Below are positions 22,130 to 33,109 of a DNA stretch of 64,000 bases, one piece after another. Below the pieces are notes generated by a model. That model made no database searches, was not told where the DNA came from, and saw only the letters and a program-made list of their open reading frames with translations. Position 1 is the first letter of the stretch. Every line of letters begins with the position of its first letter. The stretch spans positions 32,110,942 to 32,174,941 of the forward strand of contig QCXZ01000001.1 in the NCBI GenBank assembly GCA_025024175.1, written 5' to 3'. The DNA is from Rhyzopertha dominica (taxonomy: Eukaryota; Arthropoda; Insecta; Coleoptera; Bostrichidae). Position numbers and translations under genes: made by a program.

Positions 22130-22700
22130 TCTGTTTCAGTATCGTGCACGTAACAGCGAGCTATCAAACCTCCCACGCGATAAGTATCGGCCGCGGTGAT
22201 TAGCAATCGTATGTTAAGTTGGGGATGATATTTGCATTAATAATGGCAGCTTAGGGGCTCCGGCGTGTCGTCACGAACAACGTTCATCAGAGAAAAACAT
22301 CGAAACAGTAATTAACCTGCGAGCAGCGGGCTACCGCTCGAACGATTATTATTATTAATTGCTGTTTCTATTAATAAGCGGCGCGAGTTTTAGTTGATGG
22401 GGTGACAGAGCAAATCGTGTCCGCACCCTCAATCTATTTCCATCGCGGCCGATGTGATGGCTTTATGAAATTGACGGCGCCGTGAATAAAAATCGCATGC
22501 GAAACACAAATCCACTTCCGCCCGAGGTGTGGATCCAAAGGGACAACAATGGGTGCGCTGATTAATATGTAGGATGAGTCGCTGTAAAGGGGGAATATCC
22601 ACGACAATTGCTATTATTAGGTAGTCTCACAGAATTTGGACGTCTCGAGACAACTAATTGCTTTATAACGGCAAGGGTAAGCCCCAGAAGTTCGGAATTG
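22130..22700. promoter_or_regulatory. GC-richer island with homeodomain-type cores, candidate enhancer
   Basis: Higher GC and CpG than its flanks, no long frame and no transposon ends. It has repeated TAAT/ATTA cores (cattaataatgg, attattattattaattgc, attaataagcgg, gattaatatg, ctaattgc) and TTTATG (gctttatgaaat). These features are common in insect developmental enhancers. Inference only. Confidence 0.3.
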
Positions 22701-22918
22701 CAACTTACTATAATTAATTGCCATCTTGTAGAATCTTCGATTTTCTGTACCCAACCTGCAGACCTCTAAAATAGAGTGTTTAAAATTGTGACCTATTCAT
22801 GGCATGTTGTCTTGTGCTGTTCTGTATTGAATTACTTTCTACTCTTCTGTTTTTTATTTTACCCCTGCACTTTCGTAAATAGGTTAAATGATCCAACATC
22901 TTTCATATTGAGGTTGGG

Positions 22919-23116
22919 AGTAAACTATTTTTAGTTATTTTGATGCAAAATCGTCTTTCCATCAAAACAGCTGCAAGCTTTGTTTGGCTTGTATAGTTAG
23001 TTAACAAACTTTCTAAGACTTGTCGCCAAAGTACAAACCGCAAGAACATTACGCAAATTAACAGTTTTTTTGGCTATCGACAACAGTTGGATAAAGTGTA
23101 AACTTAATATTGCTAG

Positions 23117-23185
<69 letters not shown>

Positions 23186-23770
23186 ACAAACTCGCTGGTT
23201 ACTATGTAAACTAACCAACCCCCATTGGTTAACTTATTACCAAGAGTTCAAATGATTTGAAGCAATAATTGGTTTACAGCAATACCCATTTTAGTTTTGT
23301 TCCGTTCAAGCTGATAATTTTCGCAAGTGAATAATTTCACAATTTTTGTCTAAGTAGTACCTCCATGCCCAGTTTCCTAGTGAGCAGTTTCAATGGCATC
23401 ATAACATTCACTCACAAGTAAAATAATCTTTCCAGATCTGTTAAGTAAACAACAATACGCCATAAACGTAAGCTTTACGTTTCTAATAAATTAACCAGAG
23501 CATTGGTTAGTTTACATGAGTTGGTTATTATGTATTACTAACAATACCAGGTTTACACTTTATCCATCTCGTGGATAGTTTGTAAAATAACCAAAACCCC
23601 TATAAATTTGTGTATTTTGTTTGTGGTTTGTACTTTAGCGACAAATCTTGGCCAGTTTGTAAATTAACTGGTAGTATACCTACAGACAAACCAAAGATCG
23701 TAGCTAATTTAATGGAAAGATGATTTTCCATCAAAAGAACTAGACATTTGCTTGTAGTTTACATAACATC
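22919..23770. repeat. Foldback element with long diverged inverted arms
   Basis: The left arm (about 22919-23245) and right arm (about 23480-23770) are reverse complements with substitutions and small gaps. Matching pairs include gataaagtgtaaac at about 23093 with gtttacactttatc at about 23551, a segment containing acttgtcgccaaagtacaaa with tttgtactttagcgacaaat, and aaatcgtctttccat with atggaaagatgatttt. A motif close to GTAAACTAACCA recurs within the arms and the loop. No transposase frame is present. Confidence 0.75.
23119..23180. repeat. (AT)31 microsatellite
   Basis: An uninterrupted AT dinucleotide run of 62 bp inside the left arm of the foldback element. The corresponding point of the right arm (near 23527-23538) reads ttatgtattact, with no run. 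Confidence 0.98.
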
Positions 23771-23789
23771 CAGTTAGTTTATATACTAA

Positions 23790-26700
23790 CCAAGTAAGCA
23801 CTTTAACCGTAACGTATATGTAGTTTCAAATGCATTTTTTAATTAGAGAGGATTGGTAATTTATGTTGCTTCCCGGTACACTAAAACACCAATGCCTGAT
23901 TGCATAATCCAACTGACGCTCTTGGAAAGCAACATTTTTAACTCTGTTTTAATGGAGTTAACTTTTAGCACACCGTCTAGCGCTTCTGTATGATTATTAT
24001 TTCATTGTCTATATTCTAGATGGTGTAGTTACTACAGAGCGCACCACACATGGTCATCCTGCGATAACTTCGTTTTCGAAGACTAAATCAACTTTTATTT
24101 GAAAAATAAATAGTAAACTTAGTTCACACCGTTATTGATAAGTAGCTAATCTTGTATTATTATTTTTGTACATAATCCGTAGTCAAGTTATTACATTTGC
24201 TGAAGAGGCTACTACGTTGAGAAATTATAGTTCTTTTGGGGACTGCATTAATAGCTTTAGGTGCTATTCCTATAGGGTCGCTATTGTTACCGCTGTGACA
24301 ACTACAGAGTCACTACTGTTATAATTTGGCGATGTATGATATCAAGGAGTCTGGTTTTCAAAGAAAACATCTGTCAAATTCCAGACTTTGTATTAAGTCA
24401 AAGGTACATGTGTTATGCTGTATCTGTATGTTAGTAGAGATAACATCTAGAATGCCAATGCGTCTGTTACGTCAACAATGTCTTTATCTATTGACCGCAG
24501 ATGACACCAGTAATGTCAAGAGGACGTTTATTATGCAAACAGGAACGCTCATTGTTCACCATTACTTTCACGGAACTTAAACAGCTTTACGTGTTATAAG
24601 CCGGTAACAACCCATGTAAGATTGATTTGTAAAAGTACCTACATATGTTCTCGAATCCGGTATTCTGAAATATGTATTTTTGGTTAGCGAAGCTTCCAAT
24701 TGCTTAAGCCGTATTGCTTGTAGTTTTTGATTTTCTCGAAAGTATAACTTGCGGGAGTTTTAAGTAATTCATAAATATCCTCCTTTTGTGTTTAGATTTT
24801 CTCTTTTTACGCTTGGTGCTTATCGAATACAATTTACCTACTTCCGATATAGTTATAACATCGATGTATAGGTTAAATGATATTATCCATAATTACATGA
24901 CAAATACGAAATTTAGAATACTGCAGATGCAATATAAGACTGATCGTGAATGTGTCCGTCATGGATAGAGCTATATTCTGTAACATTCTCTAGTCTTTCT
25001 TTTTTTTATTTTTTAAATAATAAGACTGTTCAGAATATTTGTAATTGTTATTACGGTAGAAAATATACGTACATACAGAGGCTAGAAAACGATACCTTGC
25101 GATGAGGCTAGTGCGTGTCGTAGAAAACCAAAGTGGGGTAAGTATAAAACTTGTAATTNTTAACAAAATCGGATGAACTTATCGTTTCATTTAATAAGCT
25201 AGGAAGCAAGTGTTGCATTTATTAAGTTCTTAAACATAAATAACAGTATATTAAAGAACTAGTTTCATAAGGCGCCATTTTGGAGCACGCAGTCAAAAGG
25301 CTCGTAAGTTGGCTACACGTCAATTATGACAAGGCACATGACGGTTATGACGTTAAGAAAGAATCGAAGTTTGTTTAATGTTCTCTCAGAGTTGTTTACT
25401 AATATCAACATTAAATAATAAAAAGAAATCCTTTTCATAATGACTTCATTAAGAATGCAAAATAGAAAAAAATGAATAATAATGTTTATAGCACGTATTA
25501 CTTGTGACATCCTACGAACTTCTGCGTCACACGGCTAGTCTAGTCGCAAGGTGCGTTTTCGAGTCTCTGCTTGGCACGCAAACTTTATAAAGAAGAATTT
25601 AAAATCTATTTGTAATTTTGCAGTTTTGTTTGCACTAGTAGATTTCTACAGCCAATATGAGTACATCTGACACCTGAAACAAGACCAATGGCTAAAATAT
25701 AAATTGGTATCAATGGTGTTAAAAAACTGGGAGAACTTCCTTAATAGCATCTTCGTGGACAGTTGTAGGTTATTTTATGAAATACGTACCTTTGTTTCTT
25801 CTCGAATGTCTGTATATCTTCTTTTATTTACAGTAGGTATNGGGTGTTTCAATGGAAACGCGTCACTCTCAATAATTCCCGGGGGGAAACATTCGATTGA
25901 ATTCCTTAGAGAGGTGTTTTTCCCAATTCTCTACCCCTAGCAGCTCTCAATCTTAATTTTTGAATAGAAAAGAGGAGTCGAGTAGTATCTCATTTTAAAG
26001 GTCTTGAAACCTCCTTACTGAAAATGCGTAGGAAATAACAATTGAAAAACATATCACATCAAAATATGGTTGTGAAATACATCAATTTACAACTGATTAA
26101 ATTTTAAATACGACTCCCATCAGTCTACACAAATATTGAGTTCCGTCTCAATGCTTGCTTGACATTTTTTAAATCTTTGGGATTCAAACCAAATTTTCTG
26201 ACGTAATTTTCCCAAAGATGCTGGTTGCGTATCAAAAATACCAAAAGAAAAAGTCTAGGGGTATCTAGAGCTGCATAATATGGACGAGGTATTCCGTCCT
26301 GCTACAAAGCCCATTCATTTTCGTTCAGCTTCCATCCTATACCATGATCTTAGTGATTTGAAGATAAATTAGCGTATGTAGGACATCGAGTCAAACCTGA
26401 CCGTTTATATTACGATACTATCACCTAATATCAGCCTACCCATTAATTTTTTTGGGAGATTAACATTGCTTGTATTTTTTTTAATGTAATTACAGCTACA
26501 ATGCTATAAACACTTATGAGCATTGAAAAGAAGAGAACATTATCACTGAACTTTGTTAGAGTGATGCTTTCAACCGATGCTGAATTCAGTAAAGCTTATT
26601 TTGAAAAATAATAAATTCTGGTTAATAAAATTTTGTACATAATAACAAGTTTTGATGTTCGTACTTTGCTTTGTAATTTGTATTTTCGCTAAATTTTTCA

Positions 26701-28440
26701 ATCACTATTATTATTTTTACGGATAGAGGCTACATAGCATTCAAGCAGCCATTTGCTTAAAATGATAAAGCTTATGTTTGTAAAGGATTCTGAAGACTAA
26801 TGATATGCCGACTCCAAATTGCATATCTATCAAACAGGTTGCGTATTTTCCACGAGAACAACATGACCTCAAACGGCAACAGATCCAGTCTACCTAGATT
26901 TCATCATAATTTTCAAGATGTACCTGTCTGTGATGGAAAGGTTTATCCGGAATTCACTGAACCTTGTTATTTTGGTAAAATAAACTCACAATTTTCTGAT
27001 GGTAAACACAAACTGGCGATGTAGTCCGAGTAATTCAGGAAGATAATTAATTTTATACGGTGCGAAAAGTCACTAGGGTAAAACAGGATAATAATTATTG
27101 AAGGCTGATTAAGTTGCTTCAATGCATCAGAGATGAGTCATTTTGAACTTTCAAGGAAATGAAAAATTTTCGTGTTTCATTTAACATTATGTATTGTTTT
27201 TCTACGCATTTTCAAAACGGGCTATAAAAGACTTAAAATATAAGATAAGATATTCTACAATAAAATCCACCTATTTGAGGCTTTTACTCGAATTTGTCTT
27301 CAACAGAAATTATTGAGAGTGAATCGTTTTGATTGAAACAACCGGTATGTGAAGACTTCAAATCTATATAGGTGCACATATGTACTTAATACTCCCAATT
27401 AGCCATGAAAAAATGAAGGCAATAAAATATTACTAAAAGTGAATAATAAACTATTAGTCATGTAATTGCAACAACGTTTATCCTTTTCCATATGTGTAAA
27501 CGGTTTTTATATTTAGCGCGTCAAAAAAATAGTAATAGTTGCTTGTTGGTAACATCTTGAAATGATCTGAAAACAATTCGACTCCAGTTCACAAAAAATT
27601 TAAGTTATGGTGCAGCGGAATTTCAGCGTGTATTGCTTCCCCTCGTTTGTACAGTAAGCCGAATTAAAAGTGATAGATGCCTCCCCCCATAAGTAATTAT
27701 TCTACGGTACTTGTGCACTTTAAACCGAAACTAACGAGTCGGGTTCGTTTCGCGCATTCCACGGGACAATAAATTTCATCCAAAATGACACAGCCCGTAT
27801 TTCCTACGTTTGAGATAGCGGAAATAGCATACCATTTTACAGGAGAGCGTGGTCGTCTACTGGAAACATCGAAAAAGAGCAACCGCGGCGTTTCGCTGTT
27901 TCGGTATAAATATTAAATCATCGCGTTCTTTTGATGTAGGCTCGTATCTGCAAACTCTATATCAACGTTTGGCTTTGCGTACTGGCCCAGTTATCAAAAA
28001 CCACGGGTCAATAAAATAAAGTTCTTTTAGGATGGTATCAGACAGGAAGAATTTTTTATTTGGATAATACACAACGAATACGTTTTTTGCTCTGTCAAAT
28101 TAAAGGGGTTTTCTGCAAGCGTTAAAAAAGGGTGTCGGTATTTACCACCGTATGTATGAAGAGCAGAATATGAATAACAAAAGTTTATAACTCTTTAGTA
28201 TTTCAAACATACTAACTTATAATGGATGTTATTCTTAATAAATAAATTAAACCCATTAACTATTATGTTGTAGCCATACATTATTATTATAATTACGAAC
28301 AGACTTTTAAACGCTGTTAATTGCTTCCTTTGAATGGAAAGGAATCGCGACAAAAACATTCTTCCACAATTCGTATGCCATCAAANGAGTTGGGTAGAAT
28401 TTACTTCCTATTCAAGCAGNTCAAATTAAAACACCTACTT
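23790..28440. other. Long non-coding stretch
   Basis: Mostly AT-rich with no gene that I recognise. A minus-strand stretch near 26240-26340 reads QDGIPRPYYAALD in one frame, faintly like the QQDG..HY box of mariner transposases, but too short to call. 27640-27960 is GC-richer (see separate entry). Confidence 0.4.
27640..27960. promoter_or_regulatory. GC-richer island, candidate conserved non-coding DNA
   Basis: The segment stands out in composition (gcgcattccacgggac, caaccgcggcgtttcgctg) and ends with a TATA-like cggtataaatattaaatc near 27903. It has no recognised frame or repeat structure. It could be a promoter or regulatory element; this is inference from composition. Confidence 0.2.
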
Positions 28441-28449
28441 ATTCATGAC

Positions 28450-29080
28450 ACTNGGGAGAAAAGTAATCGACCCAGCAACGTGGTNAAGCTTTGAGCGAAT
28501 GCATAAGCTTGCTGGTACAAGTTGGGGTGCAAACGCAAATGTACTNCGTACTTTTGCAACTGCTTTGCTTTATAGCACTGCGCTCCTGTCTGGAAAACAG
28601 AAAAAATTGACAATCAACTAAATACTGCAATGCAACTAATCACTGGAACAATGAAGTCAACTCTATTACTTTGACTTCCGATTCCTTCAAACATTGCTCT
28701 TCCGCAGACAGTTGTCACGTACAAAGCAAAAATATCAATCAGCTCCTATTGAGTTTGTGATTTCCCGAGAGCATCCTACAACTGGGCTAACTTCCAAAAA
28801 ATCTCTGTGGGTAGAAGATTTCTTTCGTACTCCTTACACCATTGAAGATGGACGGTGCTCTGTTTGGAAATCTAAGAAACATGGATATATTCAATCAACA
28901 GCTTATAGACGATCCTACAGAAAAGGTGGTAGGAACTGACCTCCCGAAAAANTTTTTGGTCACTCTAAATCGCCTTCGCACTGGGATCCATCTATCAACC
29001 CTTCTTGTAAATGTGGAGACCCCCTCCAAACAATTGAACATATGNTCAACAGATGTTTTGCGATTTGATTGAAGCTTTTC
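28450..29080 (+). pseudogene. Non-LTR retrotransposon pol C-terminus
   Basis: The plus strand gives KLAGTSWGANANVLRTFATA near 28507-28565, then MQLITGTMKSTLL near 28632-28670. In the frame opening at 28842 there is VGTDLPK and VTLNRLRTGIHLSTLL near 28960-29010. This is the order found C-terminal to the RT in arthropod non-LTR polyproteins: thumb, then a tail with an NRxRTG motif. A final Cys-His tail is degraded. Several Ns and frameshifts are present, and the catalytic RT palm is missing. Confidence 0.6.
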
Positions 29081-29373
29081 TACGGTTTTTCTTCAATACT
29101 CTATACAGAATAGATATGCGATAGAATGCGAGATCTCTTATCGTTGAATGAACCGATTTTTTTCTTTCAACGCTCTTACAAAAGTCGACCGTAGTCGCAT
29201 GAAATTAACAGTACTGTGTAATGTATTAATGATTTTCATAAGAATATATATAGGAATCGGATTTGTTTAAACAAAGTTGTGGTCCTATGAAAGTGTGTTT
29301 AAATGGAAAAGTTTATTATGAAACAAGAAAAAATGAAATCTTCAGAGGAAATCAATTTAATAATTTCTTAATA

Positions 29374-30330
29374 CTAGGTTTTGCCACCTCTAGTCCTAAT
29401 TGCGCTTTCCAAGAGATTACGCATAAATATGATTACTTTTATTAAGTTATCTTGAGGGATTGCTTCCCAGTCGTCAGTTAAAACAGCTCTCATTTCCATT
29501 ATACTCCCTGATGTTGGATTTCTTGATTTAACTGCTTGTTTAAGCACATCCCAAACATGCACGATCGGATTCAAATCTGAATTAAAAGGAGGCCATTGCA
29601 TTTTAGGTAAACTGACGTCAGCCAGGTAGATGGTGCTCACCGGTGCGATATGGCATCGCGCATAATCATGCATTAACATGAAGTCATCTCCAACAAATCC
29701 TGCATATAGAATATCTTGTTCCAGAAAGTCCCTGTTTGATCCGTTGTTAATCCTTCTCCACATCTTCCACTAAGCACGAAAACCAACTCAGTTTTTCCAT
29801 CCATGGAAATTCCCGCCCAGAACATGCAGAAGCTACCTTTATATGCAACAGTTTATTTCACACAACACCGAGCAAATCGCTCTCCTGCCCTTTTATAGAC
29901 TTGACATGTCTTGTCATTGCCATGTAAACACAGTAATATCTAACTCCATTAGCCGAAGTCCTACTTCAGGTGTTCACGCCTTTGTTTATGGACTGCAGTC
30001 AGCTTCGGACCTGTAGCTGCCCTTTATGGAGTTAGGTTGGCCTCCTTCAGTCTTCTCACTGTCCAAATACCGGCGACCATACCTCCGACCTCCCTTAGAT
30101 CTTGTTTTATAGGTCAACGCCAGTCATATGCCGATTTTTGTGGGATTTTGAGATGAGATATGGATCGTCTCTCTCTGTTATTACGCTCTTACGGCCTTCT
30201 CCTTGCGGGGAACGTAGTCACCGGTTTCCAAGTACCGACGACATACTCTTGACACATCTGACTCAGTCATATTTAGTCGATTTCAAATCTTGAGGTAAAA
30301 ATATTTTCATCAGAGACCGCAGTTTTAGTG
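29374..30330 (-). pseudogene. Tc1-like (DD34E) transposase, frameshifted
   Basis: On the minus strand a reading near 30200-30100 gives the paired-domain stretch ERDDPYLISK and RHMTGVDL. Near 29830 it gives FCMFWAGISMDGKTEL (VWAGIS box). The 129-codon open frame 29374-29763 gives MLMHDYARCHIAP, which contains the second catalytic Asp (HDNARCH box), and WPPFNSDLNPIVHVWDVLK. In that box the usual catalytic Glu of NPIEHVWD is Val. It cut and pasted a Tc1-family element once; the lost Glu and several frameshifts make it dead. I found no terminal inverted repeats. Confidence 0.8.
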
Positions 30331-30507
30331 TAAATCGACGATAATGTACCTTTCTTGGAGACGCAAAGTAAAAAACAAAGCAGCTGGTACTACGGTTTCG
30401 ATTCTTCATATGTAGTTGCAAACCTAGCTCCTGGCACAACGAGAACGGACTTATTTTCATTACTTACAGTTTTCGAAAACAGATCAATGATATTGTCACT
30501 TTTATTG

Positions 30508-30900
30508 ATAATTAAGGAATAAACGACTTACCCGTAAGGAAGTTCAATCTAAATTATACGAGCTTGGTCACATCCGAATAGTTTACAATGTAGTAGTACT
30601 TCTTATAGCTATACGCGCAAGTTAGAGAGAGAGAGAGAGAAATAGTTGCTGGCCCACCCCACCCCGCGCGGCTCAAGTACCGTCATTATACTTCGAACCC
30701 TGAGGATCGCCTCGGCTCTTCGGGCGGGAGAAGGTAAGTATGGTAAGTATATACATCAAAATCAGCAGGGAGGGAGTTCACTATTCGGATGTGACCAACC
30801 TCGTATAATTTGGATTGAACTTCCTTACAGGTAAGTCGTTTAATCTTTAATTATACTTCGGTTGGTCACATCCGAATAGTTTACAATGTAGATGTTTAAA
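30508..30900. repeat. Terminal inverted and direct repeats of the DIRS-like element
   Basis: The block at 30508-30600 is found in reverse complement at about 30782-30853 (shared words gaagttcaatctaaattata and tataatttggattgaacttc). The word ggtcacatccgaatagttta, followed by caatgtag, occurs as a direct repeat at about 30573 and 30866, and inverted as attcggatgtgaccaac at about 30782. This arrangement of an inverted terminal repeat plus an internal complementary region fits DIRS ends. Confidence 0.7.
30625..30641. repeat. Short GA run
   Basis: A GA dinucleotide run of about 16 bases between the terminal repeats of the DIRS-like element. Confidence 0.9.
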
Positions 30901-31125
30901 GATTTTAAGAGGCGATTCGAATGCACGACAAGTTTTTATTTATAATTATTTTATTTAGTCATGCAAAAAATCCACATTTAGTATATAATTTTATGAACAT
31001 TTAATAACAATATTTATTCTCAGTAGTAAAATAATAATAATGGTAAGTATAATATCTAATGAGAATATAACCACTAACAATTGCTTATCACAATAGAACA
31101 CAACCTATTAATACGGTTTTAACAT

Positions 31126-32113
31126 CTAATCTGATTTATTAATGTAGCCTGCAAAGAAATCCCTAGCACCTAATGGTTTGTTGTAGAATTTGAAAAATGT
31201 TTGAGACCTTTCGGTCCATCCTGCCGAGGTTTTAATCGTATCTATCGTAATACCCGCTCTTAGGGCAGCAGATGAGGCCGCGTGCCTTGTACTATGTGCT
31301 TTAAATTTGAGAGTATCATGCTTCCGTTTGCCAAGCCTCTTTTAATCCATCGACTTAACGTTTGTGACGATGCTGGATGGTGAGGCTTTTTTATCGTTAG
31401 AATAAGAAAATCATCTGAGTCTTTCCTTAAAGGTTGTGTACGGTTAATATAGTGCACCAGCGTCGAGGCAATACATAGAGAGGGTTTATTCGTAAAAAAA
31501 TGGGAATCTCATGATAGGTTGTGGCCGTTTAGGCCCTGACGTTTTTAAAATATCAGAGATTATTTCTATCCCTTCATTATGAACAACTATGTTGCTAACC
31601 CTGATGTTACAGAAGGTTTGCACCCTTTGAGCAGATCCTAGTGCTAACAGTAAAACAAGTTTGACTGAAAGTTTTTCCAAATTTAATGAATTGAGGGGGT
31701 ACAAATTTTCTAGATACGTGAGAACCGGTTGAGGGTCCCATGTCTGTTCATAACGTGGAAAGTTGGGTCTAGACTTGAATACTCCCCTCATAAACCTCTA
31801 AATCTACCGCAGAGCATTTTCCGGTTTTTGATAAAAGATTTATGGCTGACCTATGACTGTTTAAGGTAGAGTAATTAGCACCGTTTTCAAATTCAGTTTG
31901 TAAGAATTCTAAAATACTTTTGGTGGTAGGTTGTAGGATATCAGAAAGATTACCCTTACAATAAGTCCAAAGTTTTTTATATGTAGAAGAGTACTGGTTT
32001 ATCGAATTCTTGCTGAGTGATGCTATCATAGTTTCTAAGGAGTTTTCTGGGATATTTTTCAATCTAAATGCTTCCCTGATAAGATTGCTGCCCCCAGGGA
32101 AAGCTGCTGCCAT
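31126..32113 (-). pseudogene. DIRS-type tyrosine recombinase, three frameshifts
   Basis: The ATG at 32113 begins a SAM-like core-binding domain (SINQYSSTYKKLWTYC near 32000). A frameshift near 31780 leads to the catalytic domain with LALGSAQRVQTFC, whose Arg is the first catalytic residue, near 31625. A second shift falls at a run of seven A (31495-31501). A third near 31320 leads to AHSTRHAASSAALRAG near 31290, which holds the HxxR pair. The frame continues with GWTERSQTFFKFYNK, whose Tyr fits the nucleophile, and stops at 31126. All key residues (R, HxxR, W, Y) are recognisable, so decay is recent or shallow. It would recombine a circular DNA intermediate into the genome. Confidence 0.8.
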
Positions 32114-32405
32114 AGAGGGTGGTGGTCTCTGGAAGGAGATAGTACGATATTAGGTCTTGCCTTAAAAGATAGAACTTCAGAGATTAATAAGGATCGCAAT
32201 TTTGGCATCCATGGTTGGGATTCCCACAGTGGAAATACTAAGATGCACGTAGCCTTGTCAGATATTATTTTGCTCAAGATTCTGGGAATGAGAGCAAAAG
32301 GTGGAAACAAGTACGCCTTTTTATCTTTCCACGATATAGTAAATGCATCTACAGCTACACTATGGGGGTCAGGATGCCAAGATACAAATTGTTTACCGGG
32401 CTTAA
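32059..32405 (-). pseudogene. RNase H end of DIRS-like reverse transcriptase
   Basis: The minus-strand frame gives FVSWHPDPHSVAVDAF and WKDKKAYLFPPFALIP, then LVFPLWESQPWMPKL and HPLWQQLSLG, the usual closing part of DIRS RT-RNase H proteins. Coding similarity ends abruptly near 32405, which marks the truncation point. The 3' end overlaps the recombinase start. Confidence 0.75.
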
Positions 32406-32409
32406 CATA

Positions 32410-32965
32410 ACATATTAAAAGTGATAAATAAAGACAAACTTATTATTGTTGAGTTTCAATAAAGTCACAGGTGTAGTTTTATCACTACACATAAGGGTCT
32501 GCATCGACTATGGGGCTTGATATTCTGTAGAACAGTAAAATACTGCATAATGATAAGCCTCCACAAACTCTGTTTAGAAGGAGAGGACAAAACTCCGATG
32601 AAAACAATGCTGACATACCGGGACAAGAAAATAAACTCAGCGTGACTGATTCTTGAAATGACAGGTATAAAAAAGGAACCAAATGGATTTAATGAGAATA
32701 AACATTCAACGTAAACTAGATTTTCGAATAATGGCATAATATAGAGCAGAATTGGTTGTGTTCACTAGTTATAAAATATAAACTTTTATACATTAAAAAA
32801 GAGTGCTTATTTAATTAAGTGTGTATCTGTATCCATAACGCTGCAAAAAATTTTTTTAACCAAAATAAATTGTAAACAAGATAGCGTCTGCTACTTTCCG
32901 TATTTCGTTTGCGTTATTGGTTATGTTTGATAGTGTTCTCGTTTGTTTTTTTTTTTATAAATTCA
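32410..32965. other. Non-coding stretch
   Basis: No recognised gene; it lies between the truncated DIRS-like element and the SWIM/YqaJ-type exon. Confidence 0.4.
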
Positions 32966-32970
32966 ACAAT

Positions 32971-33105
32971 ATGTCGTCAGAATGCTTTATTAAAGCGTCT
33001 TCGAACAATTTGCCGGCTGTAGATATGTTTATAGTCACCGAATTTATCAAGAACGGCCCACGTTTTAATGTTGCCGAAATCAAAGGCGCTAAAGCAGCAG
33101 TATAA
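32971..33105 (+). pseudogene. N-terminal piece of a SWIM/YqaJ-type transposon protein
   Basis: From an ATG at 32971 the frame reads MSSECFIKASSNNLPAVDMF, then ITEFIKNG-like and FNVAEIKGAKAAV before a stop. This is how I remember the start of arthropod proteins that combine a SWIM zinc finger with a YqaJ exonuclease. Only this segment survives. A Cys-Lys-His scrap near 33215 might be the SWIM finger but is too weak to call. Confidence 0.45.
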
Positions 33106-33109
33106 GTAA

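Larger units (their letters stand above)
30505..32405 (-). mobile_element. DIRS-like tyrosine-recombinase retrotransposon, 5'-truncated
   Basis: In minus orientation the piece runs from the end of the RT-RNase H domain (about 32405-32059), through a tyrosine recombinase (32113-31126), to a complex set of terminal repeats (about 30900-30505). The gene order RT-RNaseH then YR, overlapping by about 55 bp, is diagnostic of DIRS elements, which integrate with a tyrosine recombinase rather than a DDE integrase. The RT palm, the methyltransferase domain present in some family members, and the 5' end are missing. Confidence 0.8.

Noticed and set aside
22997..23218. Open frame encoding a run of Tyr-Ile
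   Set aside because: Pure translation of the (AT)31 microsatellite.
26090..26350. Mariner-like QDGIPRPYYAALD reading
   Set aside because: Only one short motif matches and the surrounding readings do not follow family order; kept only as a remark in the intergenic entry.
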